64,000 nt of DNA from Certhia americana. Taxonomy: Eukaryota > Chordata > Aves > Passeriformes > Certhiidae. This document shows positions 35,901 to 47,003 of this stretch, one piece after another. The notes beneath the pieces are model-generated. The model made no database searches, was not told where the DNA came from, and saw only the letters and a list, made by a program, of their open reading frames with translations. A program made the translations under genes and the position numbers. Each line of letters starts with the position of its first letter. Within the stretch, counting starts at the first letter, position 1. The DNA is taken from NCBI GenBank assembly GCA_018697195.1, contig CM031870.1, positions 2,717,103 through 2,781,102 of the forward strand, given 5' to 3'.

Positions 35901-38456
35901 AAATTGTGCTTAGGCTGTGAAATCTGCTTATCTGAGTCCTCCAAGGAACCTGTCACCAAAGAGATTCTCCTGCTTTCCCTCTCAGGGCAGGGTAGATTTC
36001 CTGCAGCTGATGATCGAATCCCAGCGCTCAACCAGCCAGGGGAAAAACGAAGAAAATCACTCACATAAAGGTAACAACACCTAAATCCTCATCATGGGCA
36101 GGGGACTGTGGGAGTGAGGAGAATATGGGGAGGTGTTGGTGTCACCTTCCTCTTCACTGACCAGCTCCAGATGGAAGTCTCTCTTGCTGCCAGCACCAGG
36201 GCTAAGATCCCTATCCATGGAGCAGTTATGCTCAGGAAATCACCTGCCTCCTCTATAAAATGGATTTTCCCAGGCAGGTAGAGCAGTTATAAAAGCATTA
36301 TCAGGAAACAAGAGCAACAAACCTGCCTTGACACCACCTGCTGCTGCCTTGTCCTTGCTGAGACCATCAACCAACACTGCTTTTCTCATCTCCCCACAGC
36401 CCTGACTGACACAGAGGTCCTGGCCCAGGCATTCATCTTTATCTTTGCTGGATATGAGCCCACCAGCAACAGCCTAGGTTACCTGGCCTACGAGCTGGCC
36501 CTGCACCCTGATGTGCAGGAAAAGGTGCTGCAGGAGATTGACACAGTCCTGCCCAACAAGGTAAGGGAGACCCTGAGTGATGGGGAGGACCCTGCTGCCC
36601 TCCTGATTCAGTCAGGGCAAGGAGAAATCTTTACCTCCTAAGCACCACAGATTTTCCAAGAGCTCTGGGAGACACACACTGAGACAACTCAGCCCTGCAG
36701 TGATTTTCTCCCAGCAGGTGGAACCTTCCAGCCACCCTGCTGCTCAAACCCCTTTCCCACACTCCGCACCCACCCACAAGAAGATATGGATTTCCAGGCA
36801 TTTCCATAGGTCAGGGGTGGAAAAATGAAACCAATCGCTCAATCTCTACCTTGCATTTTGTTCTTCAGCAAGTCTGAGTCAAATTTGGGGCAGTGGGGGT
36901 TGGGGATACTCTGGTTCCCACAGTCATTTTAGGACAATCCAGTTCTGATGCCAGCACACCTGGTCACCTTCCTGCTGCTGCCCTGCAGGCTCCCCTGACG
37001 TACGAAGCACTCACGAAATTGGAATATCTTGACATGACAGTGAACGAAACCCTCCGGATGTATCCCCTCGGGGGGAGGATTGAGAGAGCCTGCAAGAGAG
37101 ACGTGGAGATAAATGGAGTGACCATTCCCAAAGGGGTCGTGGTCACAATCCCACCCTACGTCCTGCACCGTGACCCTGAGTACTGGCCCAACCCAGACGA
37201 GTTCAGGCCAGAAAGGTACAAAAAGCTTAATGAAAGGGAAGAGATATCACACTGCTTTTTCCTCAGTAATTAAGCATTAATCTCTGATTAGCTTCCTAAT
37301 GGTGTTCTTCCTATCTTTTTACAAACAATACGGATGAGAAATTGCAGGCTCGTGGGAATGACGTTTTAAGAAGAAAATGAGCTTTGCGTTTAAAGCAGGG
37401 TTTCAAAAAACATAATCTTATTGGGAGAATGCCACCAGTACCTCACAGGATCTTGTACCCAGTTTTTAAGCTTCCTGAGAGGGGGCAAATGTGGAGGTTT
37501 TGTAACTGCTGGCTATCCTCTGTATAATCCTCCTTGTTGAACCTGTTCCCTTCATACAAGCTTCTACTGAATATGCCAGACTTGATCCTTCCAGAATTGC
37601 CTTCCCTCCTCGTTTTCAAGGATAACCTTCCCTTGTTGGCAATTTTTGTAACTGATACCTACTTCTCATTCCCAGAGAAACTGAAGCCATAGGCTGCTCC
37701 TAACCAAAACAACTTCTGGTTCTTCTCTCCCTAAATACCACAGACAGGAAATATCTGTCACTGTGGCACAGGGTGTTGCCTGGATTTTCACCTTGCTTCC
37801 AACTTTCACTAATCTGGATGGACAGAATTAAAATCAAACTCTCAGGTGGGACCCCACCCTGTCCTGGGCAAGGGCTTGGCCACAGCACTCCATTTCTGGG
37901 ATACCCTGAGACACCTTAGGAAAAACCCAAACCAGGCTCTGCAGGGCTCCAGTGAGAGATCCATGGGTATATAAGATGTGTAGGTTTTGTGTTTTTGCTG
38001 CCTTCGTTTCTTTTCCCCAACCATCATCCAGGTTTTGTAAGGAGAACAAGGAGTCCATAGACCCCTACACGTACCTGCCCTTTGGGGCTGGTCCCAGGAA
38101 CTGCATCGGGATGAGGTTTGCTCTCCTGATTCTGAAAGTGGCCATCGCCTCCCTGCTGCAGCATTTCACCTTCCAGACCTGCAAAGAGACTCAGGTGAGG
38201 AGTCTGTGTAGGCTCCAGGCTGGCACAGGCAGAGCTGGGTGCCAACACCAGACACTTTGCACTTCCAGGCACTACAGCTCCTGTCCTGCCTGAACCATCC
38301 ATGTCTGCATGTTTAACTCATCCATCTCAACCTGTGCTTTCCCTCTCTCTGTTGCAGATCCCGATCAAGCTGAGTTCAGTGGGGCTTTTAACACCAGAGA
38401 AGCCAATTATTCTGAAGTTGGTGCCCCAGACTGGCACTGAGCCTGCCAAGAACTGA
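26923..38456 (+). CDS. CYP3A: Cytochrome P450 3A, complete 13-exon gene
   Basis: Haem-thiolate monooxygenase of the endoplasmic reticulum. CYP3A enzymes oxidise steroids, bile acids and many foreign compounds, taking electrons from NADPH-P450 reductase. Exons join in frame to 510 codons (human CYP3A4 has 503). Visible features: N-terminal anchor (residues 10-26), hinge GIPGPRPLP (37-45), C-helix WKRLR (126-130), I-helix AGYEPTS (311-317), ExxR (E368-R371), PER (422-424) and haem loop [10 protein letters not shown] with Cys448. Exon lengths are 71, 94, 53, 100, 114, 89, 149, 128, 85, 161, 227, 163 and 99 nt. Pro315 replaces the usual Thr, exon 9 carries six extra codons, and residues 107-116 are divergent. 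There is no frameshift or premature stop, so it appears functional. The subfamily assignment is firm; the exact avian member (for example a CYP3A37 or CYP3A80 orthologue) cannot be decided here. Confidence 0.96.
27970..28086. repeat. A-rich tract with C runs in CYP3A intron 1
   Basis: A 19-A run, then A-rich sequence with spaced CCCC and CCC runs (28034-28058). On the - strand this reads as G runs separated by T runs. It may be the decayed tail of a retroelement, but no body is recognisable. Confidence 0.7.
29695..29788 (+). CDS. CYP3A: CYP3A exon 2 (proline hinge)
   Basis: 94 nt between tgtcccacag and gtgagt. It encodes [20 protein letters not shown] and on to LEYRK. The KKLGIPGP hinge positions the catalytic domain relative to the membrane and is nearly invariant in CYP3A. 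Confidence 0.96.
30185..30312 (+). repeat. CR1-type LINE tail inside CYP3A intron 2
   Basis: Matches the end of a CR1 subfamily: 'ctcaaggagcatttggacaa', then 'ggtccaggagttgggcttgg' and 'tccttgtgggtgtctttcaa'. It is diverged, about 125 bp long and in the same orientation as the gene. Confidence 0.7.
30337..30389 (+). CDS. CYP3A: CYP3A exon 3
   Basis: 53 nt between ttccacag and gtgagt. It encodes [18 protein letters not shown], the A helix and start of the first beta strand; FKKYGKVWG is a CYP3A hallmark. Confidence 0.96.
31491..31590 (+). CDS. CYP3A: CYP3A exon 4
   Basis: 100 nt between ccccaccag and gtaaga. It encodes [20 protein letters not shown], then [14 protein letters not shown]. It ends at Arg105-Arg106, as in human CYP3A4. 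Confidence 0.96.
32140..32253 (+). CDS. CYP3A: CYP3A exon 5 (B-C loop and C helix)
   Basis: 114 nt between ccctctgcag and gtaaac. It begins [18 protein letters not shown] and continues through QWKRLR to [11 protein letters not shown]. The C-helix Trp126 and Arg130, which contact haem propionates in P450s, are kept. The first ten residues (107-116) differ strongly from the PFGPVGFMKS I remember for human CYP3A4. Confidence 0.96.
32519..32607 (+). CDS. CYP3A: CYP3A exon 6
   Basis: 89 nt between ttacag and gtaagt. It encodes [20 protein letters not shown] and on to VKD (the Asp codon is completed in exon 7). Confidence 0.95.
34193..34341 (+). CDS. CYP3A: CYP3A exon 7
   Basis: 149 nt between cctttcctcag and gtgagt. 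It encodes [20 protein letters not shown], then MSNPNDPFV and [13 protein letters not shown]. The MDV(V/I)[10 protein letters not shown] block is highly conserved in CYP3A (E/F helix region). Confidence 0.96.
35195..35322 (+). CDS. CYP3A: CYP3A exon 8 (F-G region)
   Basis: 128 nt between gtttttcag and gtgagt. It encodes [20 protein letters not shown] and on to [11 protein letters not shown], the F-G helices and intervening loop that line the substrate entrance in CYP3A enzymes. Confidence 0.95.
35986..36070 (+). CDS. CYP3A: CYP3A exon 9, six codons longer than usual
   Basis: 85 nt between ccctctcag and gtaaca. It encodes [13 protein letters not shown] followed by a hydrophilic stretch [15 protein letters not shown]. 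The corresponding human exon is 67 nt. The 18 extra bases keep the frame and lie in the surface-exposed H-I linker. Confidence 0.94.
36400..36560 (+). CDS. CYP3A: CYP3A exon 10 (I helix)
   Basis: 161 nt between tccccacag and gtaagg. It encodes the I helix ([20 protein letters not shown]) and the J helix region ([20 protein letters not shown]). The oxygen-activation motif reads A-G-Y-E-P-T-S, with Pro where human CYP3A4 has Thr309. Confidence 0.96.
36989..37215 (+). CDS. CYP3A: CYP3A exon 11 (K helix, ExxR)
   Basis: 227 nt between ccctgcag and gtacaa. It encodes [15 protein letters not shown] with the ExxR pair Glu368/Arg371, then [20 protein letters not shown] and FRPER. ExxR and PER form the structural core of the haem pocket. 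The donor gtacaa is a weaker match to consensus than the others. Confidence 0.96.
38032..38194 (+). CDS. CYP3A: CYP3A exon 12 (haem-binding loop)
   Basis: 163 nt between catcatccag and gtgagg. It encodes [20 protein letters not shown] and then [19 protein letters not shown]. The signature FxxGxRxCxG is intact and Cys448 is the axial thiolate ligand. Confidence 0.97.
38358..38456 (+). CDS. CYP3A: CYP3A exon 13 (C terminus, stop)
   Basis: 99 nt after tctgttgcag. It encodes [20 protein letters not shown] and a tail ending TEPAKN before TGA (38454-38456). The PEKPI(I/V)LK block is typical of CYP3A C termini. Confidence 0.95.
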   Translation: MPIKLSSVGLLTPEKPIILKLVPQTGTEPAKN

Positions 38457-38583
38457 AACCCAGCCACATCCAGGGACTGCCGTGCTAACAAATGCATCAC
38501 ACATCACAGGAAATCTCTCCTACACATACAGACACAGAAGAACAGCTCCAGTTAATTCTGGAAGCAATTACTACATATTTACT

Positions 38584-38589
38584 AATAAA
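38584..38589 (+). terminator. Candidate CYP3A poly-A signal, proximal
   Basis: AATAAA about 130 nt after the stop codon. Confidence 0.45.
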
Positions 38590-38667
38590 CATAGCTGTCA
38601 GAAACGTGATGTGGATCACTGGGCAGTGACAATACACAGTCCCCTTAATTTTGATTGCAAAACAAGA

Positions 38668-38673
38668 AATAAA
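38668..38673 (+). terminator. Candidate CYP3A poly-A signal, distal
   Basis: AATAAA about 215 nt after the stop codon. Either this or the proximal signal would give a short 3' UTR; transcript data would decide. Confidence 0.45.
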
Positions 38674-38689
38674 TCCAAATGAGAAGCTG

Positions 38690-40830
38690 ATCATCCACTT
38701 CTAAGGGGACTTCTCCATCTGGAGGGAAGGAATTACTGCCACATCCAAGAAAAACAAGGTGTGATGGAAATTCAAACTGCCAGACCTCAGCGGGCAGGGA
38801 CGGGTGCTGTTCTTCTGGGTGTATCGATGCTTGAAATTTCATGTGTTCTAATTGAGACGACTGGTGTGAGACTACACATCCTAGTTACCAACCCTCTCCT
38901 GTGCCATGTGTTAATTAAACTAAAGTGTGTACAAATACTGTCATTAAAAATGTTTGAGAGCTGCTCTGTGTTGTGTATAGCGGCTGATCACTTCCTATTT
39001 AAAACCCGTATTCAGCCTCAACCCTTGAAATTATCCATGTACATTGCTTTCCACTTAATTTAATGAATCTGATCCTTCATTTAACGCCATCAAACCCTCC
39101 CATTTGTACGGTATTTTACAAACACTCCAGCTCCCACCTCTTACTTTGATTAAGAGGTTGCCTTCAGTTCAGCGCTGGTCACCCCTTTCCCATGCTGGAG
39201 TGGCAGAGGATGGATTAGGGAGAGCAGCAGCTCCCAGGAGGAGAGGACAGCCCTGTAGGAGGGCCAGTACTGCTGGAGGAATGGTCTGCACACAGCCTGG
39301 AGCTGAGCCTTTCCTCCCAGGGCCATGGATGGGGTTTAGTCATCAATTGTGGTGGGGTTTTAGGTGCTTGGAGCTGCTCCTGTCATCAACAGGATGCTCT
39401 GACCCAATGGCTCATGCCATCCCTGACCATTTAAACAGGGAATATCAAAAAGCAGGTGGGAAGTTCTCCCAGGTCTGAGTTTCACACCCCAGTAAATTGT
39501 GCTGGTCTTGGCACCTACCAACCAAAACAGACATTTGTGAAATGGGAAAAGTTTCTACAAGAGCTGAGAATCAGATCAAGTAATCCTGTAACTTTCTCCT
39601 GGCATCCTTCATTCCAAGGTGTTATTTGCTGGATCATGCTCTGTAATTTTCTCCTGTGGCAATGTGCTTTTCTCTTTAGTCTAGCAGACAAAACTGCAAT
39701 GTGACCCAAATGCTGCAATCCTACATAGTACAAATTCATTCAACAATTTAGGTCCATTCTTTACCAGTGAATATTCAGGGGTTTGGGAGTGGATGGGCAA
39801 CAGCACAGTAGATTCCTCATCCGTGGAAATCCCCAAATGAAAGCTGTCCATTTTTCTGGAAGATACAGCAACACTCACCAGGCTCTAATTCAAGAGTAAG
39901 CAGCTTGTGCTGTCCCAAAAGGCAGATAAAACAATTATAGTGCTCCCTTCTGATTCATCATCTGTGATGGACTGTTTGGGTTGTGCTGTGTACACAGCAA
40001 GGCTCTGAGGAATGCTGCCAGTGAGGTCCTGCCTCAGTTTAATCTGTTGCCCATCTCTTACCAGGGGTTAAAGACCAGCCCTGGAAGATCTGGGCCTGTC
40101 TGACTGACTGTGATGCTGCAGTGGCTCTGATGGGGAGAGTGCAAAGCACGGACAAATCAGTTTAAAAAAAGCATTTTTCTGTAGAAAATCCAGTGCCAGG
40201 CAAAACTAACTCAGACTCAAGGAAAGGGACAGAAAGAGGAAGCTATCATCAAAGCAGCAAATCACTTACATGCCAAAGAGCTGCTTTGAAGTTGTGAAAA
40301 GTCCTTTTGGCACTTGGTGAGCAAACCCAGGTGCCTTTGCAGGGTGCCCAGAAGCACAAAGGGTTAATCCAGCCACACCCCAATTCCTTCCCTGCACAGG
40401 GCTCTCCGGGAATGAAGTCATTAAGTGCAACTGTACAGATCATTCTTCCAAATGTGAAAAATGTGACTAATTTTCCGGCTTCAGCCAATTATGACCTGCC
40501 AGGACTATCATAACAGCCCATAAATAATGTGTAACAAAATCATGGTAATGAGGCCTCTAGAAGAAAATTAGATCCTCCGTGTCTTAACTCCATAAAATTA
40601 CTCTGCTTTAAGGGCTGCCTCCATCATTCCCAGCACCTCCCATTGCTTTGCTGGTCACCCCTCAGAAGTGACTTGGCCAGGAATCATGGCTGGTCCTGGG
40701 CATCCATCAGGGTTCCCTGGTTTGGCTGTTTCCACTTTAAATCAGACATAGCACTGCTTAACTCACCTCTTGAATGGTTTTTGCTGACAAAACATTTATT
40801 TTATGTTTTATCAGCAAGGCTCCTTGCTGA
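38690..40830. other. 3' flank of CYP3A, no gene recognised
   Basis: Unique sequence apart from 38950-39125, which has a diverged second copy at 55870-56065. No exon is supported. Confidence 0.5.
38950..39125 (+). repeat. Segment duplicated at 55870-56065, copy A
   Basis: Shares with copy B, in order: 'ttcagcctca', 'cttgaaattatcca', 'taattt', 'tgatccttcattta', 'catttgta' and 'ttacaaa', with intervening mismatches and small gaps. It lies about 500 bp beyond the CYP3A stop codon. It is either an old dispersed element or part of an old local duplication. Confidence 0.65.
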
Positions 40831-41043
40831 TTCATAAAATCACAGAAGCTTTATGGTTGGAAAAGGCCTCTAAGATCATCAAATCCAGCCATTAACCCAC
40901 CACCACGCTCACCACTAAATCATAGAAACCATGTCCCCAAGTGCCACAAACACTTTCTTTGAACATTTCCAGGGATGGCGGTTCCATCACTGCCCTGGGC
41001 AGTGTGTTCCAGTTCTTGAGCACTGTTTCTACACACCCTTGGC
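40831..41043 (-). repeat. CR1 LINE, 3' fragment
   Basis: Inverted CR1 tail: 'ataaaatcacagaagc', 'ttggaaaaggcctctaagat', then 'ccatgtccccaagtgccaca' and 'ccctgggcagtgtgttccag'. About 210 bp, well preserved. Confidence 0.92.
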
Positions 41044-44000
41044 AGGCCTAGGACATTGGATTGTCCCAAAATAGCTGTGTCTCATCAGAGGAAAGAAGAC
41101 AGTGTAAGGCAGAAATTAATTCTGCAGACACTTCTGTTTCTTTTCCTCACCTAAGTCCCCACAAAGGCCAAGTAAGAAGGAAAAAAGAATGAAGAAAATC
41201 GTTGCTTCACCATCATTTTAAACCACATAGGGTTTTCTCAAAGGCTTTACAACCTCATCTCAGAGAAGTTATTTTCACATCACTGCAGGGTAACAGACTC
41301 ACACCCAGGGAAACACCAGCATCACTCAGGAACTTCTGTAAATATGCAGAAATATTCCCCTTAACACAGAAAGGACCTTTCCATAAGAGGTTTGTATCCC
41401 ACAGGGTCAGAACTGTTATTGCATCAGTCCTGGTGAAAGAAAAGGAGGTTTTAAGTGGGGAGATTTGTTTTCTGTTTCCCAGTTAGCTGCAGCAGAGTCA
41501 CCCTCACTCCTAACTTGCCTAAATGATGTAATGCCTCCAGTTGACTGCAATGACCAAATGGATGTTATGAAAAACAGGTTTCCTGCTTACAGTGAGGGAA
41601 TGTTTCATGTGCTTCACCACATCAGTTATGAGGGATTTCAACACCAGGCTGAGCCCTGACAGAGAGAAGAACGGTCTGACTATGAGCAAACTAAGTGTCC
41701 CTAAAGTATTGAAGTTTTTTTTAATTCTGCTGTGTCTTTAAAGTGAAAAAATGAAATATTTCTAGGCATATTTCACCTGAAAGGAAGAACAGGCAGCCTT
41801 GCTCCTTTTACCTCTACTGAGGCACAATTTCTCTGGCATCAGGAGCCTGCAAGCCAAGGGACACAAGTGGAAAAGGCAGCACAAGCAGGACTGGGATTGA
41901 TCTCATTCCCTTCTTCCTCTCTCCATCTCCCTGGTAGAACTAACAAGCCAGCATGGGGAATTACCAGATAGATTGGAAACATGGAAAACCTGTAGCTGAA
42001 TTTATGCAACGACATCATTTTCTCTGCTGTAATGGAGAGAATTGGACATATTGAATTGCTCACCACACAGATATGGAATTTTGAAAGCCCTTACTATTGC
42101 ACAAATGTTGACAGGATATTTTATTTACTGCATCATTAAAGGTTAAAGAGACTCATTCTCTGGAGGATTCATTTTTTCAACTCTTAATATCAATTAAAGC
42201 TAATTTCGGCTCTAACTAATGATTAACATAAAATATGGAAAAAGCTCTAACTGAGCATTTCTGTTCATTACTCCAATTCTCTTGTATTGCTGGGGCACTT
42301 TATAGGTACTGATGCAGCTTTGTATCACCCATAACACAGATAATTTTCCCCTCCAAGGTTTTTTTTTTTTTTGCTCTGTTTTGTTCATGAAAATGTTGGA
42401 AATATGCAACAAATATTGCAATGAGAATATGCTCAAAATACCTTTGATGATTTGGAACAAAATTTTTTATTTAACTATTTCATCGCTGATGATCACAGAT
42501 GCTCTCCATGGGCTTCCCTGCATGGCTGGGTACAATGTCTGGTACAAATGCGCCTTGTTGCAAGGCCTGCATCTTCCACATCTTCATATAGATAATAAAT
42601 AAGCCCACTCTGAGGTGCTTGTGCAGCCACAAGTTTGCAAATGGAGTGGAGAAGACACTGTAACTGTTCAAGAGAAAATGAAAAACCTTGCCTGCCACTT
42701 ATGAACTGAAGCCTGTCCAGCACAGCTGGATGCATTTACCCATCTTCACTTGGCAAAGTACTGATTCCATCCACACAGCGTGGAGAGCCTAGGAAAATAA
42801 ACTACAGTTCATCTCCTGGACTGTGTCAGAGGTTTGTGCAGCCCAGCTGAGCGTGCACGGGTGCCACAACACAGCTCCCCCATCCTGGGGCCTTCCAGCT
42901 GGTTTTGTTTTGAAATTGGAGGTAGTAAAAATGGAAAAGACTTTAGGAAAATAGAGCACAAAGACAAACCCCCAGCACGGCCATCACTAGCTTGCCACGA
43001 GCTTGTCTAACCTTTTCAGGACTTGTCTACTTGTATCCTAATTTTAGGCTATTTATTGTTAACAAGCACTAATCTGGGATCAATCAGTATCCAAAGGTCA
43101 CAGCAAACACCAGAGGGAAGCTGAGGAGTGGTACCCATGCTCTGAGGAAGGTCAGCTGCTGCCACTCAGGCTGCTCTCGGGGGTAACCACACATCAATCA
43201 CCCCACCAGCAGCCCGAACCACATCCAGGGGAGTCAGCAGATGCCTGGTGCTCCCAGTGACTGTAACAAGCTCCAGTGGAAATCTGCAGGATGCACAAGT
43301 GGGAAGAATACATTTGGAGGTTCCCCCTGCCAAGAAGGGGAGTGTTTCCCATGCTGGCTGTCCTGTGCCCAGGGCTCTGCACTGAGCTACAGGTGCCTCA
43401 GACAGGCCACTCAACAAACTACTCTTATTTTTCCTCACCTTTTCAAGACAAGTAGCTTTCTCCTTCCCCCTCCTGCATTTTCATGTCTAGCTGTCAGTGA
43501 CTGAAATTCATTGGGCCAGGAGGAAGTGAATCCGCTCTCCTAAGTGAAAGAGCCACCTAATAAAGTTTTAATGGAAGATATAATTTCTAATCTTTACATT
43601 ACATTAAAAGCCAGCCGGGAAATGAAAGCCCATGAGGGCTAGGAGTGTTGGAAACACGCAGCAAGACAGCCTTATCTTCAGGGAGTTCACAGAGTAAGTG
43701 TTGCCCTGAGGAACAGAATTCACAGCAAGCAGAGAGCTGGGGCTGTTAAAGACTTAGCAACCACATGTAGAGATATGTATTTATATTTGTGTGCATATCC
43801 ACGCATCCAAAGGGCAGAGGATATCTTAGCCTTTGGACAGACTCTCCAAACCCAGCTGAGATATCCATCTGGTAGTGTCTGAGGTGATAAGCTTGGAGCC
43901 CAGGCCATGGCATGGAGCATTGGCCTGGTCTGCACACAAAGATGTTCATTAAATCCAAAACCACTGCCATCTTCAGGGGGTTTTTGTGGCTTACGTAGAA

Positions 44001-44330
44001 CAGGTCAGTTTGGCTTCTTCAATAACACACAACCTGAATTTAAGAAACCTTCACAGGCTCCTTGCTGTGCTGAATGTCCACGCAACAACAGAAGGAGTAG
44101 TTACAGAAATCTGTGTCCAGGAGCAATAGCAGAACTGAGCAGTTCTCAGACACCCTGTGGAGGGACAGAAACATTCAAGCAGAAAGAAACATTCATATCA
44201 GAAAGACAATTAAAATGGGGCAGAAGAGTATCCTGCATTTTTGAAACACTGGCCCTCCGGTTTAAAAAGTTGACCTTGCAAGATTTGGTTGGCTGAGAGG
44301 GACCACGTTTAGTGATTGATGTTCCTTCTC
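41044..44330. other. Intergenic, no gene recognised
   Basis: Unique sequence, AT-rich in the middle, with a 12-T run near 42359. No coding or RNA feature is supported. Confidence 0.5.
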
Positions 44331-44580
44331 CCTGGTAACAAGGGGTAGGTCAAGAGAAAACAGCACCAAGTTGCTCCAGAGGAGGTTTAGGTTGGATATT
44401 AGGGAAAACGTCTTCATGGAAAGGGTTGTCAAGCATTGGATCAGGCTGCTCAGGGAAATGGTGGAGTCACCATCCCTGGGAATGCTGAAAAAGTCTGTGG
44501 ATGTGGCACTTGGGGACATAGTTCAGTGGTGGGCTTGCTCTTAGAGGTCTTTTCCAACCTAACCAACTTGTGATTTTATA
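44331..44580 (+). repeat. CR1 LINE, 3' fragment
   Basis: Sense CR1 3' region: 'ggaggtttaggttggatatt', 'gtggagtcaccatccctggg', 'gatgtggcacttggggacat' and 'aggtcttttccaacctaacc'. About 250 bp. Confidence 0.93.
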
Positions 44581-46773
44581 ACCACCACCACCAAGAGCAA
44601 AACACATTCAAAAGCTATTTGAAACCAGCAAAAGCCAAACTTCATAAAATGCCAGAGTATAAACCTTCTCAGGGATCCAGCAGGCCCCAAGGTGGCAGCA
44701 ATGAAGTTTCTGCAACAGAAGTGGGAGCTTCCAAAGACAGGGACCTGCCAGGGTGTCCAAGCAGCAGCTGCCCCAGGGAAGTGCTCAGACCCTCTGCTGT
44801 GCTGACCCTGCTCTAAGGACAGCGAGAACAATGAGAAATTAAATTGCACTGTCACAAACCTCAGCACACAACAACTTCTGGCACTGCTTGGGTTTGTTTA
44901 TTATAAAGCCACGTTGGCTTTGTGTTGGTTTTCTGCCTTCTCTCTGCTTGCTGGCAGCAGCTCCAGAGAAGGTCTTTGGAATTTTGCTAAAAGTTTCAGA
45001 TATTGGTTTCCTTTGCAGCACCTGCTCCTTTGTAAGGAGTTAGAAGCTCCCTCCAGGCTCCCTCCCTGAGCACACACCACAGCTGCACAGCTCATTATTT
45101 GCCACATTCATTATATAATCACCAAAACGTTGGAGGTTTAAACCTTCTTGTCTCTCGCCCATCTCTGAACTGGCTCCCAGGTGGGGTTTGAGCACCAGCA
45201 GCTGGCTCTGCTCTGCCCCAGAGGAACATTCCTGTTCTCCAAATCACCCCGGGAGCCACAAGGAAGGAAAACAAACTCTTGGATCAGCCTCTCCTCACTG
45301 CTCCTACTTGCAGCTGAAAGAGCAATGCAGGGAAGAATCAGGCAAGTGGCTCTTGGCTGGACACGTGTCCAAGTGTGATCCACGTGTGCTTCCACCCCAG
45401 GGCAGCCTGATCCCCAAAGCTCTGAGCTTTCCCTGACAAAAATCTGCTGAAATCATCCACTTGAGTATCCATCTTTCACCTGTAATTTCAGTTTAAATCC
45501 CTTTTTTATTTTTTTTTTTTTTTTGTAGGGGTTGCTGGACTTCAACCAAAATCATTTTCAGCAATCTGGGAAATGTGAGAGGGGCTGTTTTCCATAGAAA
45601 ACCTCACCTCACTGCAGCCCTGAAATACAGCCACCACCTCAGTCCCAGGGCTGATCCCTGGGGAGGGTCTGGCAGAGGGAAGAGCCTGGACTGCACATCA
45701 TGGACCTGTCAGCCTGGCCTGCCAGGTGAGAACCCCAAAATGTTCAAGTTTGATGGCTCCCGCCAAAAATCAGTAAATAAAAAAAATTCTGGTTTTGGGA
45801 TAAGCGGGATATGAGGGTTTTTTTATCATTCAGGTGGTTTCTCAATTAAAGTTTTGTGGAATAGAGTGGGTACAACTGATGCTGAGGTGCTGGGAAGAAG
45901 GAGCAGCAGCTGAGCCAGGAGAAAGGATCCAAAGCTTCAAATGCACCACAGGCAGTGGGTGGGCTTTTTGAATAAGGAGAAAATTCATTAACTCAGAGTC
46001 AAAGATCACACGGAATTTAACGAAAATCTTAAGTAAAAGATGCCAAGTGTTTCTGAGGAGGCCTCCTGGATCTTTCCTTGAAGATTTGCAAAGAAATGTG
46101 AAGGAAATGCTCCACTTTCAGTACCATACTGTGAGATTAAATGTTATCCTGCTACACATTCTTTTTTTATAGCCCACTTTCTATTTTTATTCCTGTTCTG
46201 CTGTGGAAGTGTTTGCTAATAATATATGATAGGATGCTTTGTCATGAAAAAACCTTGTATCATTTATCTGTTTCTGAAAAAAGAAATTCTCAGTACAAAT
46301 CTAATAAGGGAAAAAATCCTATTCTAGCTCCTGTTGGAGAAAAGGGATTGATTTATGGAGAGAGATGAAAAGCACTAAGTATGTATTGCTTGGCAAAATG
46401 AGGAATTGTAGAGAACTGTCTTTATGCATTTGAAGGGTGTAAACATCAAAGAAGCACAAGAGCTATTTAGAGCATTAGGAGGAGGCACATCTAGGAGACA
46501 AGAGCTGAAATTAAATGAACATCCTTAACTTAAAAATCATACTTCTGCCTGCAGATCTATTTCCTGGTATTATTACTTGCAGCACTCTAATGAGTATAAA
46601 TGAAGCTTATAGAAAAAAAACACCTAATCTATTTTTCATATCCGATCAGCAGATCTTCCTGTAACATTTATAAAGCCCACATCCGACACCTAATCCAGAA
46701 ATTCTGGGAGAAGAGCATCCTTTAAGCCTCCTCCTCCACCACCTTCCTATTGCCCACCAAAAATGTTGATCAG
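44581..46773. other. Intergenic, no gene recognised
   Basis: Unique DNA with a poly-T tract near 45510-45525. Nothing else is supported. Confidence 0.5.
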
Positions 46774-47003
46774 TGTAATGGGTCACTTCCCTGCTGCCTT
46801 CTGGAGGCTGACCAGGAACAGAGCAAAAGGATAAAGCAGGGATTTATTAAAAAGCCTCACTGTGTACACCTGGGCAGCACAAGAGCCCTGCTGGGTCACA
46901 CGCAAGGTGACCCCAAAATGGTCACAGAATGGATGACTGATCACGAGGCCCCACACTTTGATAAGTTCTGGTCCATCAGAATATTGGAGTTAATTGTCCA
47001 ACC
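46774..47003 (-). repeat. Dispersed LTR-like repeat, copy 2
   Basis: About 230 bp homologous to 9165-9401. On the + strand it begins TGTAATGGG and ends CCAACCA, so it has the 5'-TG...CA-3' boundaries of retroviral LTRs. The 'tttatt' near 46856 is AATAAA on the - strand, suggesting a - strand LTR. I see no target-site duplication and no adjoining retroviral internal sequence. Confidence 0.6.
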
